This document shows positions 1 through 7,764 of a stretch of DNA of 64,000 nucleotides, in pieces; position 1 is the stretch's first letter, and each line of letters opens with the position of its first letter. The stretch lies in assembly GCA_012103455.1 (NCBI GenBank), contig WLWT01000003.1:372001-436000 (forward strand), written 5' to 3'. The DNA is from Gammaproteobacteria bacterium (GTDB lineage Bacteria > Pseudomonadota > Gammaproteobacteria > HK1). Both the position numbers and the translations under genes were made by a program. The notes below the pieces were generated by a model. The model was not told the DNA's origin. It saw only the letters and a program-made list of their open reading frames with translations, and did not search any database.

Positions 1-447
1 CAGCCTGGGCACCTGAGAGGCCGGTGGTGGCATATGGACCAACCGATCGTCCCGGTAAATACCCACACCCGAGTCACGCCAGCATCCGGTTTGATCTGTC
101 AGCCCTTTCATCAGTGCGGAGTGAACACTCAGCATATCGTCAGCACTGGCTGGGTTCAGGGTTGGCAGCAGGTCATAGGCGGCAAAAGCATTCTGCACTT
201 CCTGAATTTCTCTGGGTTGCCCCAGTATCCGTTTGCCCTCGAATATGGCCGTCACCTGCTCCAGATTCAGGGTATTGTGTTCAATTGCCAGCGATGCCTG
301 AACCGTGCGAATCCGGTTTCCCCGCCGCAACCGGGGTGTCACGGACTCCCCGGCACTGGCACTGTACCGTCCCAGTAGCTCACTGATATTGGCTACGGCA
401 TCGAGAATGCCGGGAGTAATGGTATAAGGGGGCTGATATTTCGCCAT
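1..447 (-). CDS. Fic family protein, N-terminal part (runs off window)
   Basis: On the minus strand an open frame starts at the ATG at 447 and runs out of the window at position 1, giving 149 codons. It begins MAKYQPPYTITPGILDAV and later reads LMKGLTDQTGCWRDSGVGIY and VHMPPPASQVPRL, which is the characteristic N-terminal and pre-catalytic region of Fic/DOC proteins (Fic_N type). Family members transfer AMP or other nucleotide moieties onto target hydroxyls. The catalytic HPFxxGNGR motif would lie beyond the window edge and cannot be checked. The frame stays open about 95 nt upstream of the chosen ATG, so a longer protein or fusion is possible. The start was chosen because related Fic proteins begin with this same motif. 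Confidence 0.85.
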   Translation of the reverse strand, partial: MAKYQPPYTITPGILDAVANISELLGRYSASAGESVTPRLRRGNRIRTVQASLAIEHNTLNLEQVTAIFEGKRILGQPREIQEVQNAFAAYDLLPTLNPASADDMLSVHSALMKGLTDQTGCWRDSGVGIYRDDRLVHMPPPASQVPRL

Positions 448-813
448 AGCGGTTTGCTGGCACTCTTGAGTCCGACGCCGCTTTTGAGCAGGGGCAAGAT
501 GGGAAGGAATGCCTGCTGTCTCATCAGGTGTGAGTTCAGGAAAGGAATTCAGGAGTCACAGGGACTGTGAACCCCCTCCATATTTCAGCACCACTATTTT
601 GTCAGTGAGAGCATCAGCTTCTCAGTCGTATCATCGCAATGCTGGTAAGGATTGCACTGAAACCTGCATCTTTGTCACTAAAATTTTCCCACCAGATTAT
701 CTGCCTTGATCTAGACTTCTCTCCAATTGTAGAGAAGCACTTTTTTACCAGTGCCGTTTATACCAGCACTGCCGCTTCTCACCATGTCCCGCCATGGCAG
801 CAAATTCTGCAAT
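448..813. other. Intergenic region without recognisable gene
   Basis: Between the Fic gene and the left edge of the duplicated cassette no convincing coding frame is seen. The short plus-strand frames here have no recognisable motif or ribosome-binding site. Sequence similarity to the region near 12.4 kb begins only at about 814. Confidence 0.5.
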
Positions 814-881
814 GCCTATATTGAACTGCGAAGCGCAACAGTAAGGTTGCCAGGGTCGGTTTTTTCCGGGAGAACAGCGCA

Positions 882-1511
882 TTACGCTGGTCCGGCCCGG
901 AGTGCCGCGGTTTGGGCGGCGGTGAGTGGCCGTAAGGGTTGGCCGCGCAGTAGCAGGAAGAGCTTGGCTGTCTCTTCTAGCTCTTCCGTCGCGTAGACGG
1001 CGTCTTTCAGGCTGGTGCCGGCCACCACCGGGCCGTGGTTGGCCAGCAGCACGGCGTGGTGTTTGGAGGCCATTTCGCCGACTACTTTGGCCAAGTCGGG
1101 AGCGCCGGGGGCGTAGTAGGGGAGCAGTGGCAAGTGGCCGATTTTCATGACGTAGTAAGCCGTCAGTGGCGGTAACACGTTCGTCGGGTCGATGCCGTCA
1201 ATGCAACTCACGGCCACGGAATAGGTGGAGTGCAGGTGTACCACTGCGCCGGCTCTAGGGCGGGATCGGTACATCGCCAGATGGAGCGAGGACTCCTTGG
1301 TCGGCTGGTGGCCGTGGCGCCATGCACCGGTGTCATCGAGTTTGGCGAGGGTGGCGGGATCGATGCCGCCCATGGATACGCCGGTGGGGGTCATCAACCA
1401 ACCGTCGTCTAGCCGCACGCTGATGTTGCCGCTTGCACCGAAGGTGAGTCCTCTGTCGAATAGCGACTTGGCCATGGAGGCGATGTGCTCGCGTGCCGAA
1501 GATTCATTCAT
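882..1511 (-). CDS. Class II aldolase/adducin family protein, copy 1 (OtnC-like)
   Basis: A 209-residue cytoplasmic class II aldolase/adducin protein. It shows the ASGNIS motif near residue 26, the HLHS metal-binding stretch and ANHGPVV near the C-terminal third, as expected for zinc-dependent aldolases such as L-fuculose-phosphate aldolase and 3-oxo-tetronate 4-phosphate decarboxylase. Length and motif spacing fit the OtnC-like subgroup best, but the substrate cannot be read from sequence. It is divergent from the SAF/UxaA-like genes, with about 200 bp between that carry palindromic sites. The second copy at 12503 differs at three residues (A/T in the H-L-x-M-Y-R stretch, and A/P and P/S near the PYYxPGA stretch). 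Confidence 0.85.
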   Translation of the reverse strand: MNESSAREHIASMAKSLFDRGLTFGASGNISVRLDDGWLMTPTGVSMGGIDPATLAKLDDTGAWRHGHQPTKESSLHLAMYRSRPRAGAVVHLHSTYSVAVSCIDGIDPTNVLPPLTAYYVMKIGHLPLLPYYAPGAPDLAKVVGEMASKHHAVLLANHGPVVAGTSLKDAVYATEELEETAKLFLLLRGQPLRPLTAAQTAALRAGPA

Positions 1512-1542
1512 GTTGGCGAATGTCCATTGCTAACAAGAAATC

Positions 1543-1555
1543 GTGAAAAAATCAC
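1543..1555. promoter_or_regulatory. Inverted repeat GTGA-N5-TCAC, likely operator
   Basis: GTGAAAAAATCAC lies in the divergent spacer, 32 bp upstream of the aldolase start. A second half-site (TTTTTGTGATTATC) follows about 16 bp further on. The same 13-mer occurs in copy 2 at 13164 and once more at 38982. The inverted-repeat form and position suggest a binding site for a dimeric regulator controlling both divergent transcripts; the regulator is unknown. Confidence 0.55.
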
Positions 1556-1715
1556 AGGATTCCGCGCTGACAGATTTTTGTGATTATCAACACCGGGCGC
1601 GAAATACTGCGAAAAAGAAAGCTTAAAAACAACTGCTTATCTCTCCCGGCTGCTAGTTGCATGGCGCATTGGCTACACTGTGCGGCCTCATCTAATGGGC
1701 TACGATGGACTGGGT

Positions 1716-2009
1716 GTGGATAAGACCGTTGTATTGCATGAGGCTGACAATGTTGCCACTAGCCTGGGTGCGCTCGAGCGGGGCGCCGTCGTTAATCTGC
1801 CTGACGCAGGGCCGTTGACCGTTTTAGATGCCGTTCCGTTCGGTCACAAGTTGGCGCTGTCGGATATCGAATCGGGCGGCGACATCGTTAAGTATGGGCA
1901 AGTGATAGGGCGGGCCACGAGGCGTATAGAGCGCGGTGAGTGGGTACATACTCACAATGTTGAAAGCGCCCGGGCCAGAGGAGATATAGCCGGCGTAGAG
2001 GGCGACTGA
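1716..2009 (+). CDS. SAF-domain small subunit of UxaA/SuyA-type lyase, copy 1
   Basis: A small SAF-domain protein (about 97 residues from the GTG at 1716) with the signatures FGHKLALSDI, IVKYGQVIGRAT and a HTHNVES C-terminal stretch, typical of UxaA N-terminal domains and of SuyA, the small subunit of sulfolactate sulfo-lyase. The GTG start is chosen because the protein then begins VDKTVVLHE, matching the usual beginning of the family. The upstream sequence differs between the two copies by small indels and is not conserved as protein. The TGA stop overlaps the ATG of the large-subunit gene (TGATG), so the two are translationally coupled. Confidence 0.75.
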   Translation: MDKTVVLHEADNVATSLGALERGAVVNLPDAGPLTVLDAVPFGHKLALSDIESGGDIVKYGQVIGRATRRIERGEWVHTHNVESARARGDIAGVEGD

Positions 2010-3169
2010 TGGCCGCTTTCAGCTTCATGGGCTTCAGGCGGCCTGATGGCCGGGTGGGGGTGCGCAATCAAGTGGCGATTGTGTCGGCGATGGACAATAC
2101 CAATCCCAGCGCCACGCGCATCGGCGCGATGGTTGCCGGCACCGTGGTGCTATCGACGCCGTTTGGCCGCGGGCAGATCGGGCATGACTTCGACGTTACC
2201 TTGCGCACGCTGGCCGGCATCGCTAGCCATCCGAACATCGCTGCCGTGCTGGTGCTCGGTTTGAGTCTCAAAGCGGGCGAGCCACTGGCGGCCCGGATCG
2301 CGAAGACGGCTAAGCCGGTTGCAGTGCTGGGCCTGCAAGATGTGGGCAGCGCCACTTGGTTGACCGCCCGTGGCGTGCAAGCCGCCGCCCAATTGGTGGC
2401 GGATGCATCGGAGTTGCAGCGCGAGCCCTGCGATCTGTGCGAGCTGGTGGTGGCAGTGGAGTGTGGCGGTTCGGATACCACGTCCGGTTTGGCCTCGAAT
2501 CCCGCCGTGGGCCGGTTCGCTGATCGACTAGTGGATGCCGGTGGCACGGTCATCTTATCGGAGCCGGCTGAATTCATGGGCGCCGAACACCTCTTGGCGG
2601 CGCGCACCGTCAGCGCGGCAGACGCCCGGCGCATTGACGATATGGTGCGCTGGTTCGAAGACGAAGCGAGGCGCAACGGCGTCGATATGCGCGGCACCAA
2701 TCCGACCGCGGACAACATCGAAGGCGGGCTCACCACGTTGGAGGAGAAATCCCTAGGGGCTATCGCCAAGGGCGGCACCCGCCCCATCGTGGAAGTCGTC
2801 GAGTACGCCGAGGCGCCTAGCCGTAAGGGTTTGGTGGTTATGAATACCCCCTCGGCCGCCTGTGAATCGATGACCGGCTTGGTTGCTGGTGGTGCGCAGA
2901 TCATCGTTTTCTCGACCGGGCGCGGGAACGCCATCGGCGCGCCGGTGGCGCCCACCGTCAAGGTGACGGGTAACCCGCATACGGCGGCTGGCATGGCGGA
3001 GCATATCGATGTGGATGTAAGCGGTATCTTGAGTTCCGGTCTGGGGCTGGACGATGCGGGTGAGCTGGTTTGGCGGCAGGTGGGCAAGGTGGCCGGTGGC
3101 AAGCTGACCCGCTGTGAAATTTTGTATGAGCAGCAGCTTTCGGTGAGCCGCTTCGGGCCGTCGGTGTAG
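2009..3169 (+). CDS. UxaA family lyase/dehydratase large subunit (SuyB-like), copy 1
   Basis: A 386-residue UxaA-family large subunit. It shows MGFRRPDGRVGVRN at the N-terminus, VECGGSDTTSGLASNPAVG in the middle, GGLTTLEEKSLG, and a C-terminal GEHIDVDVSGIL-like stretch (here AEHIDVDVSGIL), the landmarks of altronate/galactarate dehydratases and SuyB. With the preceding SAF protein it would form a two-subunit lyase acting on a 2-hydroxyacid. The split into SAF and catalytic chains and the linked Ldh-family gene resemble the SuyAB sulfolactate lyase arrangement, though sugar-acid dehydration is equally possible. Copy 2 differs at 5 residues. Confidence 0.85.
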   Translation: MAAFSFMGFRRPDGRVGVRNQVAIVSAMDNTNPSATRIGAMVAGTVVLSTPFGRGQIGHDFDVTLRTLAGIASHPNIAAVLVLGLSLKAGEPLAARIAKTAKPVAVLGLQDVGSATWLTARGVQAAAQLVADASELQREPCDLCELVVAVECGGSDTTSGLASNPAVGRFADRLVDAGGTVILSEPAEFMGAEHLLAARTVSAADARRIDDMVRWFEDEARRNGVDMRGTNPTADNIEGGLTTLEEKSLGAIAKGGTRPIVEVVEYAEAPSRKGLVVMNTPSAACESMTGLVAGGAQIIVFSTGRGNAIGAPVAPTVKVTGNPHTAAGMAEHIDVDVSGILSSGLGLDDAGELVWRQVGKVAGGKLTRCEILYEQQLSVSRFGPSV

Positions 3170-3204
3170 TGTGAAGGACGTTTTTTCTTTCCCTGGAGAT
3201 CTCG

Positions 3205-3925
3205 ATGTCGATGGTGAATCTGTCACTCGCGCAACTGCACGAGTTGACCTGCTCGGTACTGCGCGCCAACAACACGAGTGAGGCGAACGCGCAGGCGGTG
3301 GCGCGGGCGCTGGTGGCAGCCGAGGCGGATGGACAAAAAGGACATGGCGCGTCGCGTATTCCGTCGTACGCGGCCCAGTCCCGCAGCGGCAAGGTCGATG
3401 GTTTTGCGGCACCGTCGTGCACCGAGATCGGGCCGGGCGCGGTGCGTATCGATGCCCGCTGCGGTTTCGCCTACCCGGCGCTTGAGTTGGCCATAGAGGC
3501 GCTGCGCCAGCGGGCGCCTGAGTCGGTGGTTGCGCTCGCCTCTATCGGCAACTCGCATCACTCCGGCGTCGCCGCCCACCACGTGGCGCCGTTGGCGAAA
3601 GCCGGTCTCATCGGTTTGAGCTTTGGCAATGGTCCCCAGGGCATTGCGCCGTGGGGGGGTAACAAAGGGCTCTTCGGTACCAACCCTGTCGCTTTCGCCG
3701 CGCCTAGAGCGCAGGCGCCGCCGCTGGTGATCGATATGAGCCTCAGCAAGGTGGCCAGGGGCAAGGTCAACGTGGCGGCGCAGCGCGGGGAGTTTATACC
3801 CGAAGGCTAGGCGCTTGATGCGCACGGCGCGCCCACCACCGATGCCAAGGCCGCCCTGGCCGGGACCATGCTGCCCATGGGGGATGCCAAGGGGGCGCAG
3901 CTTGTGTTGATGGTGGAGATTTTAG
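3205..3925 (+). pseudogene. Ldh/malate dehydrogenase family gene, copy 1, truncated
   Basis: The first 201 codons equal the intact Ldh-family gene at 14826, with a few substitutions, but a TAG at 3808-3810 replaces the TGG tryptophan codon of copy 2. Homology continues for about 115 bp after this nonsense codon and then breaks off near 3925, where unrelated AT-rich DNA begins. The 3' third, including the C-terminal dimer region, is missing. It is most likely non-functional, with the role carried by copy 2. Confidence 0.9.
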
Positions 3926-4453
3926 CGGCAGCCCGCCAGATAAGGAGGAAGCTCCACGTTTTGGCTTCTATCTTCAGATTTATCAAATCAATGACTGTAA
4001 TGCTGAAATATGCCAGCCCTTGGGATAAGCGCCAAAAATAGGAAGTGACCTTTCTGGAGGCTGGCGGAGGTTCAGTGGTAATCAGGTAGAATTTTGAGGT
4101 GTATATTCACATACATAGCTCTTAGATATTAAATATAATTTGGCATGTGCCCATAGCATTTTCCCAGCTATTCCCGCTGGCGTTTTTAGAACGAATTTTT
4201 ATAGGTTGTCAGCCCCCTTAAGGGTGCTAACTCTTACGAATGCCCATCGTATTCAAACTAAAAACATCCTAGAAAGTTTGCGGTTTGAAAATTTGTAAGA
4301 CCGCTACAGCTCTTTATTACCAAGGGCTTCATAAATTAGCGGGAATTGCTGACATTTACCAGATCATGATTTCAGCTAATTAATGTTTTTAGCAAAATTT
4401 GGCACGATTCTATATTCAGAGAAACAAATCCCTCCCAGCTATACTGATCTTTA
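3926..4453. other. AT-rich intergenic region without recognisable gene
   Basis: This stretch follows the truncation point of the first cassette copy and is clearly richer in A and T than the flanking genes. No frame gives a recognisable protein. It is probably the remains of an inserted element or of deleted genes. Confidence 0.5.
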
Positions 4454-4595
4454 GGGCACCTGCTAAAAATAGTCATTTTTTCGCGAGTGCAAGGAAGCAC
4501 CGCGCGCAGAACCGTAGTGTATAGGTGATACCTGATGATTCGAGCACGGCGCTGACGCCGCAATCGCGGAAAAAGTGCATTTTTAGCAGGTGCCC
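4454..4595 (-). mobile_element. MITE-like element, copy 1 (142 bp)
   Basis: Non-autonomous element with terminal inverted repeats GGGCACCTGCTAAAAAT / ATTTTTAGCAGGTGCCC around a conserved core. The core contains CGGCG-TCAG-CGCCG and GTGC-TTCCTT-GCAC mini-hairpins. No transposase is encoded. It lies directly downstream of the antitoxin stop at 4604. Ten further copies occur in the window, in both orientations. Confidence 0.9.
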
Positions 4596-4603
4596 CTCAG
4601 TCG

Positions 4604-4888
4604 TTATACTGGTTGAATAGTTATCTTGAATCCAAGGGCTTTAGCAACTTTTGAAATCGTTGCAAAGCTTGGATTTCCTTCAGGTGACAGAGCTTTATAC
4701 AAACCTGCTCGTGTCATCCCGGCTTTTTGTGCAAGTTGGGTCATATTTTGCGCGCGAGCAATGTCTCCAAGAGCAGCGGCGATAAGAGCTGGATCTCCTT
4801 CCTCTTGGCAAGCCTCTAAATATAGGTGTATATCTTCCTCTGTTTCTAGGTAGTCCGCAGTATTGTAATGAGTGAATTTTTCGGCCAT
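4604..4888 (-). CDS. HigA-like addiction-module antitoxin (XRE HTH)
   Basis: 94-residue antitoxin of the 'addiction module antidote protein' type. It has the N-terminal YNTADYLETEEDI stretch, an XRE helix-turn-helix (MTQLAQKAGMTRAGLYKALS, about residues 49-68) and the SFATISKVAKALG recognition end. It follows the toxin gene by 3 nt, the usual toxin-first order of HigBA-type modules, so both are made from one transcript and the HTH protein should repress it. It appears intact. A MITE begins 8 bp after its stop. Confidence 0.85.
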   Translation of the reverse strand: MAEKFTHYNTADYLETEEDIHLYLEACQEEGDPALIAAALGDIARAQNMTQLAQKAGMTRAGLYKALSPEGNPSFATISKVAKALGFKITIQPV

Positions 4889-4891
4889 TTA

Positions 4892-5188
4892 TCAGCCCCT
4901 CCATTCTGACGCAAGCTCTTTGGCTTTAGCGATGTCATTTTGCTGTGTACTTTTGTCTCCACCGCATAAAAGAACAACTAAAACCGAATTGTGCTGCATG
5001 TAATAAACCCGATAACCGGGGCCATAGTCGATTCTCATTTCGCTGAGGCCTTCGCCTACAGGTTTAATATCGCCTGGATTACCGAGACTTAGCCTTCGAA
5101 TTCGCATCTGTATGCGTGCTTTTGCACGATGATCTCGCAGTTTCCGCAGCCACCGGTCAAAAGTTGCAGTTTTGATAATATCGGCCAT
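4892..5188 (-). CDS. HigB/RelE-like toxin (Gp49-type addiction module killer)
   Basis: 98-residue RelE/HigB-superfamily toxin with the signature order F-x-RWLRKLRD, RIRRLSLGNPGDIKPVGEG, MRIDYGPGYRVYY and the C-terminal LLCGGDKSTQQNDI. The last two are diagnostic of the Gp49-like 'addiction module killer' family. Such proteins are ribosome-dependent mRNA interferases neutralised by the adjacent HTH antitoxin. The gene is intact and heads the two-gene operon. An IS91-type end lies 50 bp upstream of its start, so its promoter is squeezed into that gap or partly supplied by the element. Confidence 0.85.
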   Translation of the reverse strand: MADIIKTATFDRWLRKLRDHRAKARIQMRIRRLSLGNPGDIKPVGEGLSEMRIDYGPGYRVYYMQHNSVLVVLLCGGDKSTQQNDIAKAKELASEWRG

Positions 5189-5238
5189 GTGTAAACTGTA
5201 ATTTTCACAATCTGTGATGTCAACTATGGTTTACGCAT

Positions 5239-5870
5239 GAGTATAGGAAGAATAAACGCTCTATTGCGTCTACTCAACGACTGAGTGGAATAGGTTACAG
5301 ACCATTGTTGAGCGAATCAGTGGGTGATTGAGCAGGCGTTTGGGATGCCAACCGTCTCTTTAGACCGGCAATGGGCCGCAAATTTGTGCTCTGCTTTGCT
5401 GGGCACAAGCGCACTCTCGCCGTTCAATAGCAACGCATCAGAACCAGGATGTGAATAGCTCCGCTTGCGGTGGCGCCCGGCTCTTGGGTAACGCCCTGGG
5501 CTCGTTGGTTCTGGTTTTCTCCTTCAAGTGATGTGGTCAAGGATTTTGTTGATGACCGCCGGACCTTCAATGCAGGCAATGACTTTCATGGTGCCACCGC
5601 AGGCACTGCACGTCTCGATATCGATTAGGCGCCTTCACCCGGTGACAGCGCATCGCGCCCTAGGGGTTTTCTCCCGGGGGTTTTCGCCCTAAGGGTTTTC
5701 GGCATAGACACCATCAAGAGACAACATATGGCAATGGACATTGAGGTTCAGAGCACTGCCGAAGCGTTGCATCAAGGTGGCCGCGCCGGTTGGTGCTGCC
5801 GCCTTGCGGAGTCCAGCCTTTTTGACCAGATGGGTGGACCGGGCGCTATGGACAATGCCCAGCACCTTTA
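5239..5870 (-). mobile_element. IS91-family relic 1
   Basis: The plus strand begins with the terminal motif GAGTATAGGAAGAATAAACG, shared with 11021, 51468 and 52351. A degraded minus-strand transposase follows: the C-terminal cysteine-rich part (complement of about 5480-5630), a deletion, and then the middle segment ALNLNVHCHMLSLDGVYAE (complement of about 5700-5757) preceded by GAATLMQRFGSALN. These are hallmarks of IS91-type rolling-circle transposases. The element is internally deleted and frameshifted and cannot be active. Three 14-15 bp tandem units occur at 5657-5700. Confidence 0.75.
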
Positions 5871-6134
5871 CCCATCAACTGCGGGTGCTGCTGCCGGCGC
5901 CGCGGGCCGCTCCGGAGGCGGCACTGAGGCGGTTGCGGGTTTCCCGCCTGCTGGACGTATTCCGGGGCGCCGTGCCAGCTGAATCGGGCCGTGATCGCCG
6001 ATGCGCTGTCCCGGTTCGCATCGCGGCTTTGTCGCGAGGACAACGACGGCGTGGAGATCGAGGTCAATCCATTGTTCGTCCTGGCCGATCGCGTCTGCGC
6101 GGTCGATGCGCTGATGCAGGTGCGTGTGGTGTGA
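5871..6134 (+). pseudogene. Acyl-CoA synthetase (NDP-forming), C-terminal fragment
   Basis: After the IS91 relic the plus strand encodes LRRLRVSRLLDVFRGA in one frame and, after a frameshift, LNRAVIADALSRFASRL and VEIEVNPLFVLADRV-x-AVDALM to a TGA at 6132-6134. This is the end of the ATP-grasp domain of ADP-forming acetyl-CoA synthetase-like proteins. Only this C-terminal remnant is left, so the gene is dead, probably removed by the IS91 event next to it. Confidence 0.65.
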
Positions 6135-6336
6135 GAACCACGCGCTGAAGGGCGCCCCTATCGCGCTTCCTGGCTGCACAAACCGTCGGGCGATGAAAGC
6201 CGTTGTGCAATCGGCATTTAGCCCGAACGGCGCTTGAGCGGCAGCGCCCGCCGCGTACTTGCGCAGACAGTCCCCGAAGTGCCGCGCGGCTTCCGAACGG
6301 CACTGTAGGAAGAATGATCGAAGAGGAGCGCTGACC

Positions 6337-6777
6337 ATGAACGACATTGCGAACGATCGCGCCGGGCTGATGCTGAACCCGCCGCACCTGGGCGAACTCA
6401 TCCGGGAGAGCATGGACGATGTGGGCTGGAACGTGACCGAGACGGCGGCACGACTCGGCTGCGAGCGCGGAACGCTGTCGCGCCTGCCGAACGGCAAGGC
6501 GGACGTGTCCGCGAACATGGCGCTCGCGCTGGAGGACATCGGCTGGAGCACCGCCGAGCACTGGATGCGGATGCAGGCAAGCTACGAGTTTGCGCAGGCG
6601 CGCCGGGACCAGAACGGCGCGCGGGCGCGCTGCACGCATGATCCGGTTCCGCCCACCGGCGGACCAGCGGCCGCAGGCGACGTGGACCTTTGCGAACCGC
6701 CGCCACGTACCCGGATCCGGCACCGGGTTACGAAAGAACTGCGAACGGGGACGCCAACTAAAAATATAGGTGCGTGA
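6337..6777 (+). CDS. HigA-family XRE antitoxin, orphan with C-terminal extension
   Basis: The protein starts at ATG 6337 after a GAGGAGCG ribosome-binding site, although the frame opens earlier. Its first about 80 residues are a typical HigA-type antitoxin: NPPHLGELIRESMDDVGWN, the XRE helix TETAARLGCERGTLSRLPNG, and ALALEDIGWSTAEHWMRMQ. Normal members end soon after the AQARRDQN stretch; here a further 55 residues of low-complexity sequence follow, probably from a lost stop codon. No HigB toxin is recognisable upstream, where only gene fragments are found. It may be a solitary regulator or a relic able to neutralise a toxin encoded elsewhere. Confidence 0.7.
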   Translation: MNDIANDRAGLMLNPPHLGELIRESMDDVGWNVTETAARLGCERGTLSRLPNGKADVSANMALALEDIGWSTAEHWMRMQASYEFAQARRDQNGARARCTHDPVPPTGGPAAAGDVDLCEPPPRTRIRHRVTKELRTGTPTKNIGA

Positions 6778-6947
6778 TCGTTGCAACACTTTCTGGGTTG
6801 CTCCTAAGCACTCCAACTATAGCGACCGATGACCGGAAGACCGAAGCGGAAAAATGGAAAGCTGAGTCCAAGAAACGATATAGAACTGGGCGTCTTGAAG
6901 TTTGTCAATTTTGGTCATGGCAGGTGAAGCATATATTGAAGACTTCA

Positions 6948-7085
6948 GGCACCGCTAAAAATACACTTTTTCCGCGCTTGCGGCGTCAGCGCCGTGCTCG
7001 AATCCTCAGGTATCACCTATACACTGCGGTTGTGCGCGCGGTGCTTCCTTGCACTCACGAAACAATGACTATTTTTAGCGGTGCC
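6948..7085 (+). mobile_element. MITE-like element, copy 2
   Basis: Inverted orientation relative to copy 1, with ends GGCACCGCTAAAAAT and ATTTTTAGCGGTGCC. Its right end supplies the last codons and the stop of the minus-strand nuclease gene at 7075. Its left side extends a short plus-strand frame (6774-7091) that begins with a signal-like hydrophobic stretch and is otherwise unrecognised. Confidence 0.85.
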
Positions 7086-7755
7086 TTTTAAATGTATCGC
7101 GATTATTATATGAATTCGGCCTCATTGATAACAATCGGTGACGAACTGTGATAATGGATTGGTTGCTTTGCCGCTTATGGGTTGTTTCAAAACTGGTATA
7201 TGATGGTGAAGTGCTGGAATCGATAGCTTGTGAGGCTAAATGTAGGTCTTTTCTTTTTACAATAGCTGTTTTTAATTGTTGAAAGGCAAAGGCACTATCG
7301 CCATCCATAACATAGCCGATCATGCAGCCATAGGGTAATCGTTCGGCATATTTTGCCGTGACATAACGCATAATTCCTTCTTTGGCATAAGCATCTGCAA
7401 GCGAACGGATGCGTTTCCCTGTTGCATCGATAACGTTTAATCGTTTGCATTCGTAGGCGATATAACGTTCATGATCCTGGTCGAGAAAGAGTGCCATATC
7501 CAGAATACCTTTGGTGGTAAAGTCACCCAGCCTATCTTCCTCACGCAATTTAAACTGTAGGCACAGGAATCCCAGCTTGACTATACCTCCATCTTTCCTC
7601 AACAGATCGACCAAGCGTTCGGTGATCTTGTCTTCCTTTGCGTCAATAGTTAGTCTAGCTATTACGGTTGGCCAAACACGCGTTACACAGCTTATCAGTT
7701 CGTTGTCAATGTCTTTGAGGTTACTGAGCCAGCGCGAGGAGCGTCCAATCGTCAT
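7075..7755 (-). CDS. PD-(D/E)XK nuclease-like protein next to DNA methylase
   Basis: 226-residue protein, not recognised by name. A PD-(D/E)XK-type core is visible: GILDMALFL (Asp near residue 85) followed by RYIAYECKRLN (the E-x-K pair near residue 101) and a hydrophobic strand GCMIGYVMDGD further on. It starts 9 nt after the stop of the large methylase gene and is on the same strand, so the pair probably forms a restriction-modification or related defence unit, with this chain as nuclease. The last four codons and stop lie inside MITE copy 2, so the original C-terminus has been replaced. The region is clearly AT-richer than the surrounding chromosome, indicating transfer. Confidence 0.65.
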   Translation of the reverse strand: MTIGRSSRWLSNLKDIDNELISCVTRVWPTVIARLTIDAKEDKITERLVDLLRKDGGIVKLGFLCLQFKLREEDRLGDFTTKGILDMALFLDQDHERYIAYECKRLNVIDATGKRIRSLADAYAKEGIMRYVTAKYAERLPYGCMIGYVMDGDSAFAFQQLKTAIVKRKDLHLASQAIDSSTSPSYTSFETTHKRQSNQSIITVRHRLLSMRPNSYNNRDTFKRHR

Positions 7756-7764
7756 GGGATGTCC

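Larger units (their letters stand above)
814..3925. repeat. Large duplication, copy 1 (decayed)
   Basis: About 3.1 kb here match 12435-15546 at a constant offset of 11,621 bp across all gene starts and ends. Similarity begins in an ATGCCTAxATTGAACTGCG stretch near 814 and stops abruptly near 3925, inside the dehydrogenase gene. The two aldolases differ at 3 of 209 residues and the two UxaA-like proteins at 5 of 386, so the duplication is fairly recent. Copy 1 has lost the 3' end of its last gene and has a nonsense codon in it; copy 2 is complete. Confidence 0.95.

Noticed and set aside
24..386. Two plus-strand frames at the left edge
   Set aside because: They are antisense to the Fic N-terminal region, which has clear family motifs.
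2068..3102. 344-codon minus-strand frame opposite the UxaA-like gene (and its twin at 13689-14723)
   Set aside because: It is a high-GC antisense shadow; the plus strand encodes a recognisable enzyme with coupled subunit, and the antisense protein has no motif.
5728..5982. Plus-strand frame starting MAMDIEVQSTAEAL
   Set aside because: Its complement encodes the IS91 transposase segment ALNLNVHCHM; this plus-strand frame is a shadow of it.
6774..7091. 105-codon frame with a signal-like start fused to MITE copy 2
   Set aside because: Only about 58 codons precede the MITE, with no recognised motif; not enough to call a gene.
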